Translations under genes and position numbers: made by a program
Source: Dechloromonas aromatica (nom. nud.)
GTDB lineage: Bacteria; Pseudomonadota; Gammaproteobacteria; Burkholderiales; Rhodocyclaceae
DNA: 43,135 bases
Assembly (NCBI GenBank): GCA_017848965.1
Contig: JAFIHA010000032.1
Location: 1 to 43,135, forward strand
Direction: 5' to 3'
The notes under the pieces: generated by a model
The model's database searches: none
What the model was told of the DNA's origin: nothing
What the model saw: only the letters and a program-made list of their open reading frames with translations
Shown here: in pieces, positions 23,675 through 31,435 of the stretch
Layout of the letters: the number at the start of each line of letters is the position of its first letter
How positions within the stretch are numbered: position 1 is the stretch's first letter

Positions 23675-25498
23675 GTGTTCGCTACCTTGTTGCGACGCGG
23701 CGAGGCTTGGCTGGCGGCCGGCGCGCTGGCGCTGATGCTGCTCCTGCCGCTGCTCGAGATCGTCCTGCGCCCGCTGTTCGGCGTCGGCATCGCCAATGCG
23801 CCGGCCTTCGTGCAGCACGCCGGTCTCGTCCTGGCCATGGCCGGGGCGCTGGTCGCCGCGCGCGGCGGCCATCTCAGCACGCTCGGCGCCGGCTTCGCGG
23901 CCGCCGCCGATCCCCGCCTGCGTCACGCCGCGCAAGTCTACGCGGCGCTCGCCAGCGGTTTGGTCTGCGGCATGCTGGCGCAGGCGAGCTGGACCTTCGT
24001 CGCTGCCGAGATGGCCGTGCCGCGCGCCATCGCCTACGGCATTCCCGGCTGGTGGTTCATGGCGGCGCTGCCGGCCGGCTTCCTGCTGCTCGGCGTCCGT
24101 CTCGCCGCTCGGTTGCCCGGCGCAGCGAGCTGGCGCTGGCTCGCCGCCGGGGCGCTGCCGGCGCTCGGCTGGTGGTTTGCCGGGCACTACGACGGCAGCG
24201 TATTGCCGCTGGTGCCGTTTGCCGGCGCCCTGCTGCTCCTGCTGCTGTGCGGCGCGCCGGTCTTTGCCGTGCTCGGCGGCCTGGCGCTGGCGCTGTTCTG
24301 GAGCGAGGGCCAGCCGCTGGCGGCGGTGCCGCTCAGCCATTACCAGATCACCGTCAATCCCTCGCTGCCGGCCTTGCCGCTATTCACGCTGGCCGGCCTG
24401 GTGTTCGCCCGCACCGGCGCGGCGGCCCGCCTGGGGAGCTTGTTCACCGCGCTGTTCGGCGGCGGTGCGCGCGGCACGGCGATCGCCGCCGCCGTCCTCT
24501 GTTCCGGTTTCACCGCGCTGACCGGCGGCAGCGGCGTCACCATCCTGGCGCTCGGCGGCCTGCTGCTGCCGCTGCTGGTCGGCGCCGGCTTCCCGGAGCG
24601 GCGCGGCATCGGCCTGGTGACCAGCGCCAGCGCGCTCGGCGTGCTGCTGGCGCCGTCGGTGCCGCTGATCATGTACGCGATCATCGCCCGCGTGCCGATC
24701 AACGCGATGTTCCTCGCCGGGCTGCTGCCGGCACTGGTGATGGTGGTCTTCCTGCTGCTGGTCGGCGGTTTCCTGAAGCGCGACGGGCTGGCGCCGGCGA
24801 GTGCGGTCGGCCGGGTCGATTTCGCCGCCGCCCGCCGCGCCGCCTGGGCGGCGAAATGGGAAATCCTGGCGCCGCTCGTCGCCGTCGGTTCGCTGGTCGG
24901 CGGCTGGGCGACGCCGACCGAGAGCGCCGCGCTGACCGCCGCCTATGCGCTGCTCACGCAGTCATTGCTGCTGCGCGAGATCGACGCGCGCGGCGTCGGC
25001 CGGGCGCTGGTCGAATGCGCGCAGGTGATCGGCGGCATCATGCTGATCCTCGGCATGGCGCTCGGCCTGACCAATTACCTGGTCGATGCCGGCATTCCCG
25101 ACCGGGCGATCGACGGCGTGCAGAGCTTGCTGCCCGACAAATGGAGCTTCCTGATCGCCTTGAACCTGTTCCTGCTGCTGGCAGGGGCGCTGATGGAAAT
25201 CTACGCGGCGATCGTCGTCCTGGTGCCACTCCTGCTGCCGGTGGCGCTCGCCTACGGCATCGACCCGGTGCATTTCGGGATCATCTTCCTGGCCAACCTG
25301 GAGATGGGCTTTCTCTGCCCGCCGGCCGGGATGAACCTCTATTTCTCGGCGGCGATGTTCGGCAAGTCGGTGCGCGAGATCGCCGTCTCGGTGCTGCCGG
25401 CGGTGCTGGCGATCTTCCTCGGCGCGCTGACCCTGTCGCTGCTGCCCTTCCTGAGCACGGCGCTGCCGGACTGGCTGCTCGGCGTTCAGGCGAGGTAG
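23675..25498 (+). CDS. TRAP transporter fused DctQM permease
   Basis: A 607-residue inner-membrane protein combining the small (DctQ, ~1-165) and large (DctM, ~180-605) TRAP subunits, which use a sodium gradient to import the ligand held by the binding protein. Many hydrophobic helices are visible. The DctM part shows the repeated GGSGVTILALGGLLLPLLVGAGFPERRGIGLVTSASALGVLLAPSVPLIMY and LFLLLAGALMEIYAAIVVLVPLLLPVA, which hold the conserved helix-break and Na+ motifs. Translation starts with GTG right after the previous stop. The last 13 bases overlap the end of the opposite-strand methyltransferase gene. Confidence 0.92.
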   Translation: MFATLLRRGEAWLAAGALALMLLLPLLEIVLRPLFGVGIANAPAFVQHAGLVLAMAGALVAARGGHLSTLGAGFAAAADPRLRHAAQVYAALASGLVCGMLAQASWTFVAAEMAVPRAIAYGIPGWWFMAALPAGFLLLGVRLAARLPGAASWRWLAAGALPALGWWFAGHYDGSVLPLVPFAGALLLLLLCGAPVFAVLGGLALALFWSEGQPLAAVPLSHYQITVNPSLPALPLFTLAGLVFARTGAAARLGSLFTALFGGGARGTAIAAAVLCSGFTALTGGSGVTILALGGLLLPLLVGAGFPERRGIGLVTSASALGVLLAPSVPLIMYAIIARVPINAMFLAGLLPALVMVVFLLLVGGFLKRDGLAPASAVGRVDFAAARRAAWAAKWEILAPLVAVGSLVGGWATPTESAALTAAYALLTQSLLLREIDARGVGRALVECAQVIGGIMLILGMALGLTNYLVDAGIPDRAIDGVQSLLPDKWSFLIALNLFLLLAGALMEIYAAIVVLVPLLLPVALAYGIDPVHFGIIFLANLEMGFLCPPAGMNLYFSAAMFGKSVREIAVSVLPAVLAIFLGALTLSLLPFLSTALPDWLLGVQAR

Positions 25499-26673
25499 AC
25501 GTAGAGTGCCGGGATCGGCGTCTGCTGGTCGTGGCGCAGGGTGTCGACGGCCAGCTCGCGGAGCGTGAAGCCGTGCTGCGCGGCCAGCCGGCGCACGTAG
25601 TCCTCGCTGTGCCGGTAGCGCAGGCAGGGCTGCAGGGTGTAGTCGCCGCCATCAAGCAGTTGTTCGACGGTGAAGGCGAAGCAGCCGCCGGCCCTGAGCA
25701 GGCGGCGGACGGCGGCGAAGGCCGGGGCGAGGTCGCCGATGTAGCCGAAGACGTCGGCGGCGACGAAGAGGTCGGCCGGCGTCGTGCGGGCGGCGAGATA
25801 GGCATTCAGCTCGTGGCGTTCGAGGTGGCGGTAGATGCCGCGTCCGCGCGCCTGTTCGAGCATGGCGGCGGAAAGGTCGATGCCGTCGATGGCGTCGACC
25901 AGCGGCCGCAGCAGTTCGCCGCAGAGACCGGTGCCGCAGCCCAGGTCGACCGCCGCCGGGTAGCGCCGGCCGGCCTGCAGCAGCGGCTCGATCAGCCGGC
26001 GGTGGCCCTGGTAGCGCAGGCCGTCGACCAGGTGTTGCTGGAAGTCCGGCGCGTAGTCGTCGAACAGCGCCTGCACGTAGTGGCTGGGCGTCGTCGCCGG
26101 CTGGGCGTCGCCGCCGACGGCGGCCAGGTAATAGCGGTTGAGTTCGGGGTCGCCGCCATGCGCCAGCGCGCGCCGGTAGGCGTCGGCGGCTTCCGGTAGC
26201 CGCCCGAGTTCGCGCAGCAGGCCGCCGCGCGTGCTCCACGCCGCGGCGTGGTCAGGAAGCAGGGCGAGGACGCGGTCGATCGCGGCGAGCGCCGCCGGTA
26301 GCTTGCCGGCCCGGCCATGGCAGTGGCTGCAGACCAGCCACAGCTCCGGGCTGGCCGTCGCCGGCAGGCCGCTTTCCAGCGCCGCGGCGGCCGCCGCCCA
26401 GTGGCCGAGGGCTTCCTCGCAGAGGCCGAGCTGGACGCGCGCTTCGCGGTTCTCCGGCTCAATGGCGACGATTTCCAGCAGCAACCCGCGGGCGGCGGCG
26501 AAATCGCGCAACCGGAGCAGGGTCGCCGCCAGGTTGACCATCACCGACGGCCGCCCCGGTGCCAGCGTCAGTGCGGCGACGAAGGCGGCGCGGGCGGCAA
26601 CATCGTCGCCCGCCTCGAAAGCGGCGACGCCGCGCAGGAAGTGGTCGCGGGCCTGGGTGAGGGGATCGTTCAT
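25486..26673 (-). CDS. TPR-repeat SAM-dependent methyltransferase
   Basis: A 395-residue protein. Residues ~1-180 are tandem TPR-like helices (AFEAGDDVAARAAFVAALTLAPGRPSVMVNLAATLLRL and repeats), usually a protein-binding surface. Residues ~200-395 are a class I methyltransferase with the SAM motif AVDLGCGTGLCGELLRP followed by IDGIDLSAAMLEQARGRG and LFVAADVFGYIGDL. Its substrate is unknown. Such fusions occur near cell-envelope genes, and a protein substrate is possible. The start at ATG 26673 overlaps the stop of the potassium channel gene (ATGA), so the two are translationally coupled. A longer in-frame start at 26709 lies inside that gene. Confidence 0.85.
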   Translation of the reverse strand: MNDPLTQARDHFLRGVAAFEAGDDVAARAAFVAALTLAPGRPSVMVNLAATLLRLRDFAAARGLLLEIVAIEPENREARVQLGLCEEALGHWAAAAAALESGLPATASPELWLVCSHCHGRAGKLPAALAAIDRVLALLPDHAAAWSTRGGLLRELGRLPEAADAYRRALAHGGDPELNRYYLAAVGGDAQPATTPSHYVQALFDDYAPDFQQHLVDGLRYQGHRRLIEPLLQAGRRYPAAVDLGCGTGLCGELLRPLVDAIDGIDLSAAMLEQARGRGIYRHLERHELNAYLAARTTPADLFVAADVFGYIGDLAPAFAAVRRLLRAGGCFAFTVEQLLDGGDYTLQPCLRYRHSEDYVRRLAAQHGFTLRELAVDTLRHDQQTPIPALYVYLA

Positions 26674-28373
26674 GGCAGCGGTTTCTTGCGTGGGGTGAGG
26701 ATGCGCCACAGCGCGCCGGAAGGGCGGGTCTCGCCGTCCAGCACGTAGGCCAGTTCGTTGAGGTTCTGCAGCGCCAGTTCAAGGCGGCGGCGGGCGCCGA
26801 GATGGCTGGCGAGGAGCAGGTGGTCGCCGGCGCTGAGCTCGAAGTCGTCGTCCGGCAGCAGGTGGATGCGGTCGCTGCGGTCGATCAGCAGGACGCTCAG
26901 CGGCAGGGCGCTGCTGCGATCGTTGGCGTCGCGCAGGATGGCGCCGAGACGGAAGGGGCGGCCGTGCATCAGCGCCTGGCGGGCGGCCGGCGCTTCGCTG
27001 GCGTTGAGGCGGATGCTCCATACGGTCGGCGTGCGGTCGCCGCCGATTTCCTGCAGGCGGCTGGCCAGTTTGCGGCACCAGGCCTCGTCGCGCTGGTCGA
27101 GGGCGGCGAGGAAGCGGCCGAGCAGCGGCGTGGTGAGGATGGCGATGCTCTCGTGGGCGACGATGTGGCTCGGCACCATCGCGAATTCCGGTCCGTAGGC
27201 CTGGAACAGCGCGTTGTTGGCGGCCTGGTTCTGGCGCGTGACGACGAACAGCGCCGGCCGCAGTTCGCTGGCGGTGACGGCGATCGACAGGTTGTTCACG
27301 TCGTTGTCGCTGCCGGCGATGATGCCGACCGCCTGCTCGATGCCGGCGGCGCGCAGCGTGGCGGCTTCGGTGCCGTCGCCGGCGACGACGTGCTCGTCGG
27401 CAGGTGAAGCGTGGGGTTCGACGATGGTCAGGGTGAGCCCGGCCTCCCGCAGGCGGGCGGCGACTGCCTGGCCGAAGCGGCCGTAGCCGCAGACGATCCA
27501 GTGGCCGCGCGGCGGCCGGTGCGGTTGCGGCAGCGGCGAGCCGGGCAGACTGGTCAGCAGTTCGACGAGGCGGAAGCGCTCGGGGGCGGTGATCGCCTGA
27601 CCGAGGTGGTCGGCGAAGCGCTCGAAGGGGTTGATAATGTGGTCGGTGCCGAACGAGGCCATGTTGGCGGCAACCGACTGGCTGCGGGCGCGGGCGATCA
27701 CCGGCAGCTTGGGGGCGAGCAGGCGGACGGCGATGGCGATCGCCAGGTTGGCCAGTTCGTCGTTGGTCACCGCCAGTACGCCGCGGCATTTCGGGTGCTG
27801 CAGGCCGGCCAGCAGCAGGTTGTCGGGCAGGCTGGCGTCGGCGGCCAGGGCCGGGGTGTCGGTCTTGAAGTCGAGGAGGTCGAGTTCCTCGACGCGCAGT
27901 TCGTCCTTTTCGATGACGACGAAGGCCTGGCCGATGCGGTCGAAGTTGTGGCAGATCAGGCTGCCGGTCTCGCCGCAGCCGCAGACCAGGTAGAACGGCT
28001 CCTTGAGCCGGCGGACGCGGCGCATGAAGCGGTTGGCGGTGAGCGTGTTCTGGAAGCCCTTGTCCTGCAGCAGTGCGATCAGCGTCACCAGCGAATACGA
28101 CCAGCCGACCACCGACAGGTAGATGCAGACGATGACCCAGAAGCGCTGGGCGTCGGAGAAGGCGTTCGGGATTTCGCCGAAGCCGATGGTGGTCGCCGTG
28201 TAGCTGATGAAGTAGAAGGCGTGGAAGAAGGACAGCGGCGGCGCCGGCCGGCCTGCGGCATCGACGCCGGGAACCAGCGTCAGGCCGACCACCGAGATCG
28301 CGTAGATGACGATCAGGACGATGATCGGCGCGCGCATGCGCCGCAGGACCAGGAAGAAGGTGCTGTTGCTCAC
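26670..28373 (-). CDS. Potassium channel with two RCK (TrkA-N) domains
   Basis: A 567-residue ion channel. Helices at ~14-34 and ~73-100 flank a pore loop with the selectivity filter TTIGFGE (61-67), a variant of TVGYGD. Two cytoplasmic RCK regions follow, each with a nucleotide-binding motif: YLVCGCGETGSLICHNF and WIVCGYGRFGQAVAARL. After them comes a TrkA-C-like end (AILRDANDRSSALPLSV...LSAGDHLLLASHL). Such proteins gate K+ flux by ligand or nucleotide. I/F/E substitutions in the filter occur in some bacterial channels, so selectivity is uncertain. The start is GTG (28373-28371) with a GGAG site upstream. The DUF6394-like gene precedes it in the same direction by 13 bases, suggesting a functional pair. 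Confidence 0.9.
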   Translation of the reverse strand: MSNSTFFLVLRRMRAPIIVLIVIYAISVVGLTLVPGVDAAGRPAPPLSFFHAFYFISYTATTIGFGEIPNAFSDAQRFWVIVCIYLSVVGWSYSLVTLIALLQDKGFQNTLTANRFMRRVRRLKEPFYLVCGCGETGSLICHNFDRIGQAFVVIEKDELRVEELDLLDFKTDTPALAADASLPDNLLLAGLQHPKCRGVLAVTNDELANLAIAIAVRLLAPKLPVIARARSQSVAANMASFGTDHIINPFERFADHLGQAITAPERFRLVELLTSLPGSPLPQPHRPPRGHWIVCGYGRFGQAVAARLREAGLTLTIVEPHASPADEHVVAGDGTEAATLRAAGIEQAVGIIAGSDNDVNNLSIAVTASELRPALFVVTRQNQAANNALFQAYGPEFAMVPSHIVAHESIAILTTPLLGRFLAALDQRDEAWCRKLASRLQEIGGDRTPTVWSIRLNASEAPAARQALMHGRPFRLGAILRDANDRSSALPLSVLLIDRSDRIHLLPDDDFELSAGDHLLLASHLGARRRLELALQNLNELAYVLDGETRPSGALWRILTPRKKPLP

Positions 28374-28386
28374 CGTCGGCTCCGCG

Positions 28387-28770
28387 TCAGCGGCGCAGCA
28401 TCACGGTTTCGACGATGAGCAGGATGACCGAGACGATGTTGGCGAACAGCGCGCCGCCGGACAGCGAGACGACGCTCGACGTCACCGAGGCGGTCATGCC
28501 CTCGCCGGTGACATGGACGGCGATGCCCCAGGTGACGGCGGCGGCGATCAGCTGCAGGTCGGCGACCAGGCTGGTGGCCAGGTGGATGGCGCCAATCTGC
28601 GTGCGGTCGCCGAACTTGAGCGCGGTGGCGATCAGGCTGACGACCAGTGCCGCCGCCAGTTCATAGACGTGGTGCAGCTCGGGGCGGTCGATATCGCCGA
28701 TGAAGAAGCCGAAGTTGAGCGTCGCCGCAAGGACGATGAAGAAACCGAAAACGACTTTTTCGAGGTTCAT
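28387..28770 (-). CDS. Small conserved membrane protein (DUF6394-like)
   Basis: A 127-residue protein with four predicted transmembrane helices (KVVFGFFIVLAATLNFGFFIG; VYELAAALVVSLIATALK; LVADLQLIAAAVTWGIAV; ALFANIVSVILLIVETVML). FIGDIDRPELHHVYELAAA is the most conserved-looking segment. From memory it matches DUF6394, a family that tends to accompany TrkA-N potassium channel genes. Here it is encoded 13 bases upstream of one, so an accessory-subunit role is plausible but unproven. Confidence 0.75.
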   Translation of the reverse strand: MNLEKVVFGFFIVLAATLNFGFFIGDIDRPELHHVYELAAALVVSLIATALKFGDRTQIGAIHLATSLVADLQLIAAAVTWGIAVHVTGEGMTASVTSSVVSLSGGALFANIVSVILLIVETVMLRR

Positions 28771-28807
28771 GTTGTGGTCCGGTCGGCGGGAACGGTCATC
28801 CTGGCGT

Positions 28808-29470
28808 TCAGCGGGTTTCCACCGGTGCCTGGCTGTTCGGCGGTGCCTTGCGGGCGCCCAGCGCCTGCTCGTCGAGGCGGCGGATCTCCTCGTCGGAAAG
28901 CACTTCGAGCAGATTGATCACCTTGCGCACGCCAGCCGTGGTGCGGGCGACGGCGATGGCGACCTTGGCTTCGCGCTCGTTGACCAGGCCCATCAGGTAG
29001 GTGGCGCCGTTTTCGGTGACGACCTTGATGTGGTTGGCGGAAACCTGGTTGCTATCGACCAGGCGGGCCTTGACCTTGGAGTCGATGAAACTGTCGTTGC
29101 TGCGGTTGGCGAGGGTCGCCTTGGCGCCGATCGTCAGCTCGTCGTAGACCTCGCGCACGCCTTCGAGTTTGCGCGCTTCGGCGACGACGGTGGCCCTGGC
29201 TTCGGCGTTGGGCACTTCGCCGGTGATCAGCAGGCGGCGGTTGTAGGAGGTGAAGTTGATCCGCGCGGCCGCCTTGATGTGCTCGGGGACGCGGCCGGCG
29301 GCGCGCCATTCGGTGGTTTCGTCATCGGTCTGGGTGCCGGTGGTGCGGCGATCGTGGATGCTCATCACGCCGACCGCGGCGCCGGTGGCGACGACGGCGG
29401 GAAGGCAGCCCTGCAGCGCGGGCAGCGCCAGGGCGAGGGCAAGCAGGGAAAGCGAGAGGGTTTTCTTCAT
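28808..29470 (-). CDS. BON-domain outer-membrane lipoprotein (DolP/YraP-like)
   Basis: A 220-residue lipoprotein: signal peptide with LQGC lipobox (Cys22), then two BON domains. The first is around AARINFTSYNRRLLITGEVPNAEARATVV and the second around DSNQVSANHIKVVTENGATYLMGLVNEREAKVAIAVARTTAGVRKVINLLEV. This is the architecture of E. coli DolP (YraP), which supports outer-membrane integrity. Neighbours agree: gmhA/diaA, yraN and rsmI are in the same order as in E. coli. The ATG lies one base from the gmhA/diaA stop, so they form one operon. Confidence 0.9.
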   Translation of the reverse strand: MKKTLSLSLLALALALPALQGCLPAVVATGAAVGVMSIHDRRTTGTQTDDETTEWRAAGRVPEHIKAAARINFTSYNRRLLITGEVPNAEARATVVAEARKLEGVREVYDELTIGAKATLANRSNDSFIDSKVKARLVDSNQVSANHIKVVTENGATYLMGLVNEREAKVAIAVARTTAGVRKVINLLEVLSDEEIRRLDEQALGARKAPPNSQAPVETR

Positions 29471-29471
29471 G

Positions 29472-30062
29472 TCATTCGACTCCGAGAAGCAGTGCGTCGA
29501 TACCGTCGCACAGGCAGTGGATGATCAACAGGTGGGTTTCCTGGATGCGCGCGGTACGGTCGGCCGGCACGCAGAGGTGGATGTCGTCGTCGCGCAGCAG
29601 TTCGCCGATCTCGCCGCCGCCCTTGCCGGTCAGCGCGATGACGCGCATGTCGTGTTCGTGGGCGGCCTTGATCGCTTCGATGACGTTGCCGGAATTGCCC
29701 GAGGTCGAGATTGCCAGCAGCACGTCGCCGGCGTGGCCGAGGGCGCGCACCTGCTTGGCGAAGATGTGGGCGAAACCGTAGTCGTTGCCGACCGCGGTCA
29801 GGATCGAGCTGTCGGTGGACAGGGCGATCGCCGCCAGCTCCTGGCGCTCGGCCTCGAAGCGGCCGACCAGTTCGGCGGCGAAATGCTGGGCGTCGGCGGC
29901 CGAACCGCCATTGCCGCAGGCGAGGATCTTGCCGCCTTCGAGCAGGGCGCCGGTCAGCGTCTCGATGGCGGCGGCGATCGGCGCCGAGAGGGCGTCTACG
30001 GCGTTGAGCTTGGTCTGGGCGCTGTCCTCGAAATGCTGGGCGACGCGGGCAATCAAATCCAT
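29472..30062 (-). CDS. gmhA: SIS-domain protein GmhA/DiaA (phosphoheptose isomerase family)
   Basis: A 196-residue single-SIS-domain protein. Family motifs are GGKILACGNGGSAADAQHFAAELVGRF, with the glutamate used by GmhA, then SILTAVGNDYGF, AISTSGNSGNVIEAI and QETHLLIIHCLCDGID. The last contains the histidine used in catalysis. These favour GmhA (sedoheptulose-7-phosphate to D-glycero-D-manno-heptose-7-phosphate), the first step of heptose synthesis for LPS. DiaA, the DnaA-binding paralogue, occupies the same place in the E. coli cluster and is the alternative; sequence alone does not fully separate them. The start chosen is ATG 30062 (GAAAGAAG upstream), giving the usual length. Confidence 0.85.
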   Translation of the reverse strand: MDLIARVAQHFEDSAQTKLNAVDALSAPIAAAIETLTGALLEGGKILACGNGGSAADAQHFAAELVGRFEAERQELAAIALSTDSSILTAVGNDYGFAHIFAKQVRALGHAGDVLLAISTSGNSGNVIEAIKAAHEHDMRVIALTGKGGGEIGELLRDDDIHLCVPADRTARIQETHLLIIHCLCDGIDALLLGVE

Positions 30063-30125
30063 GGAACGGCTTCTTTCAGATGATCGGCTCATGATTTTAC
30101 CTCAGCGTGCCGTGGCGGCGTCGCT

Positions 30126-30488
30126 TCAATGCTCGCCGGCAAAGGCGTTGCGCAGCCAGCGCAGGCGGCCGTCGTCGATCAGCACGCAGTCGAAGCGGCA
30201 GGCGCATTCGCCGTGGCGGGCCAGCCAGTGGCGGGCGGCGAGGACGATGCGCTCCTGCTTGAAGGCGTCGATGCTGGCGCCGGCGTCGCCGAAATCGCTG
30301 CGGCTGCGGGCGCGCACCTCGACGAAGACGACGGTCGGCCCGTCCTGCATGACGAGGTCGATCTCGCCGCCGCGCACCCGGAAGTTGCGCTCGCGCAGGC
30401 GCAGGCCGCGCCCCGCCAGGTAGGCTGCTGCTTCGCTCTCGGCTTCGCGGCCGCGGGCGACGGTGGTATCGTTGGTTTTTGCCTGCAT
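30126..30488 (-). CDS. yraN: UPF0102 YraN-family nuclease-like protein
   Basis: A 120-residue YraN protein with the restriction-endonuclease-like core: RGREAESEAAAYLAGRGLRLRERNFRVRGGEIDLVMQDGPTVVFVEVRAR. The conserved Glu, Asp and Glu metal ligands are seen, with an arginine where many nucleases have lysine (VEVR). The cellular role is not established. It belongs to the rsmI-yraN-diaA-dolP cluster. Its ATG is only 8 bases from the divergent rsmI ATG, leaving no room for separate intergenic promoters. Confidence 0.9.
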   Translation of the reverse strand: MQAKTNDTTVARGREAESEAAAYLAGRGLRLRERNFRVRGGEIDLVMQDGPTVVFVEVRARSRSDFGDAGASIDAFKQERIVLAARHWLARHGECACRFDCVLIDDGRLRWLRNAFAGEH

Positions 30489-30496
30489 CGCCGAAA

Positions 30497-31342
30497 ATGA
30501 CAAACGAATTGATCGCGGCATTGTACGTCGTGCCGACGCCGCTGGGGAACCTCGGTGACCTGACGCGGCGGGCCGAGGAAGTTCTGCGCACCGTGCCCTG
30601 GGTCGCCTGCGAGGACACCCGGCACAGCGCGCCGCTGTTGAAACAGCTCGGCGCCCGGGCGAAGACACTGCCGGCGCACCAGCACAACGAACACGAAGCC
30701 GCCGCCCGCATCGTCGCCAAATTGCAGGCCGGCGAGGCCGTCGCGCTGGTCTCGGATGCCGGAACGCCGGGCATTTCCGATCCCGGCGCGCGCATCGTCG
30801 CCGCCGTCCGCGCCGCCGGCTGCAAGGTCGTGCCGCTGCCCGGCCCCTGCGCGGCGACCACCGCGTTGTCCGCCGCCGGGCTGGCCGACGAGCATTTCCT
30901 GTTCTACGGCTTCCTGCCGAGCAAGGCCGGCCAGCGCCAGCAGGCGCTCGCGGCACTCGCCGGGCATCCTTACGCGCTGGTCTTCTACGAGGCGCCGCAC
31001 CGCGTTCTCGATAGCGTCGCCGAGATGGCCGCCGCGTTCGGCGAACGCACGCTGGTCGTCGCCCGCGAACTGACCAAGCTGTTCGAGAACGTCGACGCCC
31101 TGCCGCTGTCCGCCGCCCTCGACTGGTTCAAGGCCGATCCCAACCGGCAGCGCGGCGAGTTCGTGCTGATCGTCTCCGGCGCACCGGCCGACGCCGCCAG
31201 CGGCGAAGGCGAGCGCGTGTTGCGCCTGCTGCTCGACGAAGGTCTCGGCACCAAACAGGCGGCGAAGCTGGCGGCGGCGATCAGTGGCGAGGCGAAGAAC
31301 GCCCTCTACGAGCGCGCGCTGGCGCTGAAGGCGGTGGATTGA
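30497..31342 (+). CDS. rsmI: 16S rRNA 2'-O-ribose methyltransferase RsmI
   Basis: A 281-residue tetrapyrrole-methylase-fold enzyme that methylates the ribose of C1402 in 16S rRNA using SAM, acting on the 30S subunit. Family marks are LYVVPTPLGNLGDLTRRAEEVL, CEDTRHSAPLLKQL, SDAGTPGISDPGARIV, FLFYGFLPSKAGQRQ and VFYEAPHRVLDSV. No Shine-Dalgarno is apparent before ATG 30497. An in-frame TTG at 30479 would put the start inside the divergent yraN gene. The two genes share their 5' ends. Confidence 0.95.
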   Translation: MTNELIAALYVVPTPLGNLGDLTRRAEEVLRTVPWVACEDTRHSAPLLKQLGARAKTLPAHQHNEHEAAARIVAKLQAGEAVALVSDAGTPGISDPGARIVAAVRAAGCKVVPLPGPCAATTALSAAGLADEHFLFYGFLPSKAGQRQQALAALAGHPYALVFYEAPHRVLDSVAEMAAAFGERTLVVARELTKLFENVDALPLSAALDWFKADPNRQRGEFVLIVSGAPADAASGEGERVLRLLLDEGLGTKQAAKLAAAISGEAKNALYERALALKAVD

Positions 31343-31361
31343 GCGGCTTATTCCGGATGCA

Positions 31362-31391
31362 TTGACAGGGCGCGCCGGCGACTGCCAGAAT
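31362..31391 (+). promoter_or_regulatory. Predicted promoter of the glycosyltransferase-phosphatase pair
   Basis: TTGACA (31362-31367) is a perfect -35 hexamer. After 18 bases, CAGAAT (31386-31391) is a 4-of-6 match to -10. It lies in the 93-base gap after rsmI and would start transcription ~37 bases before the glycosyltransferase ATG. Confidence 0.4.
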
Positions 31392-31435
31392 CGGCCGCTT
31401 TCCCGACCGTCGCCGGCTGTCCCGGCCAGAACCGC

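Noticed and set aside
22240..26199. A 1319-codon plus-strand frame over the TRAP genes
   Set aside because: Out-of-frame shadow of TatT/DctP/DctQM with Arg/Gly/Ala-rich translation and no recognisable motif.
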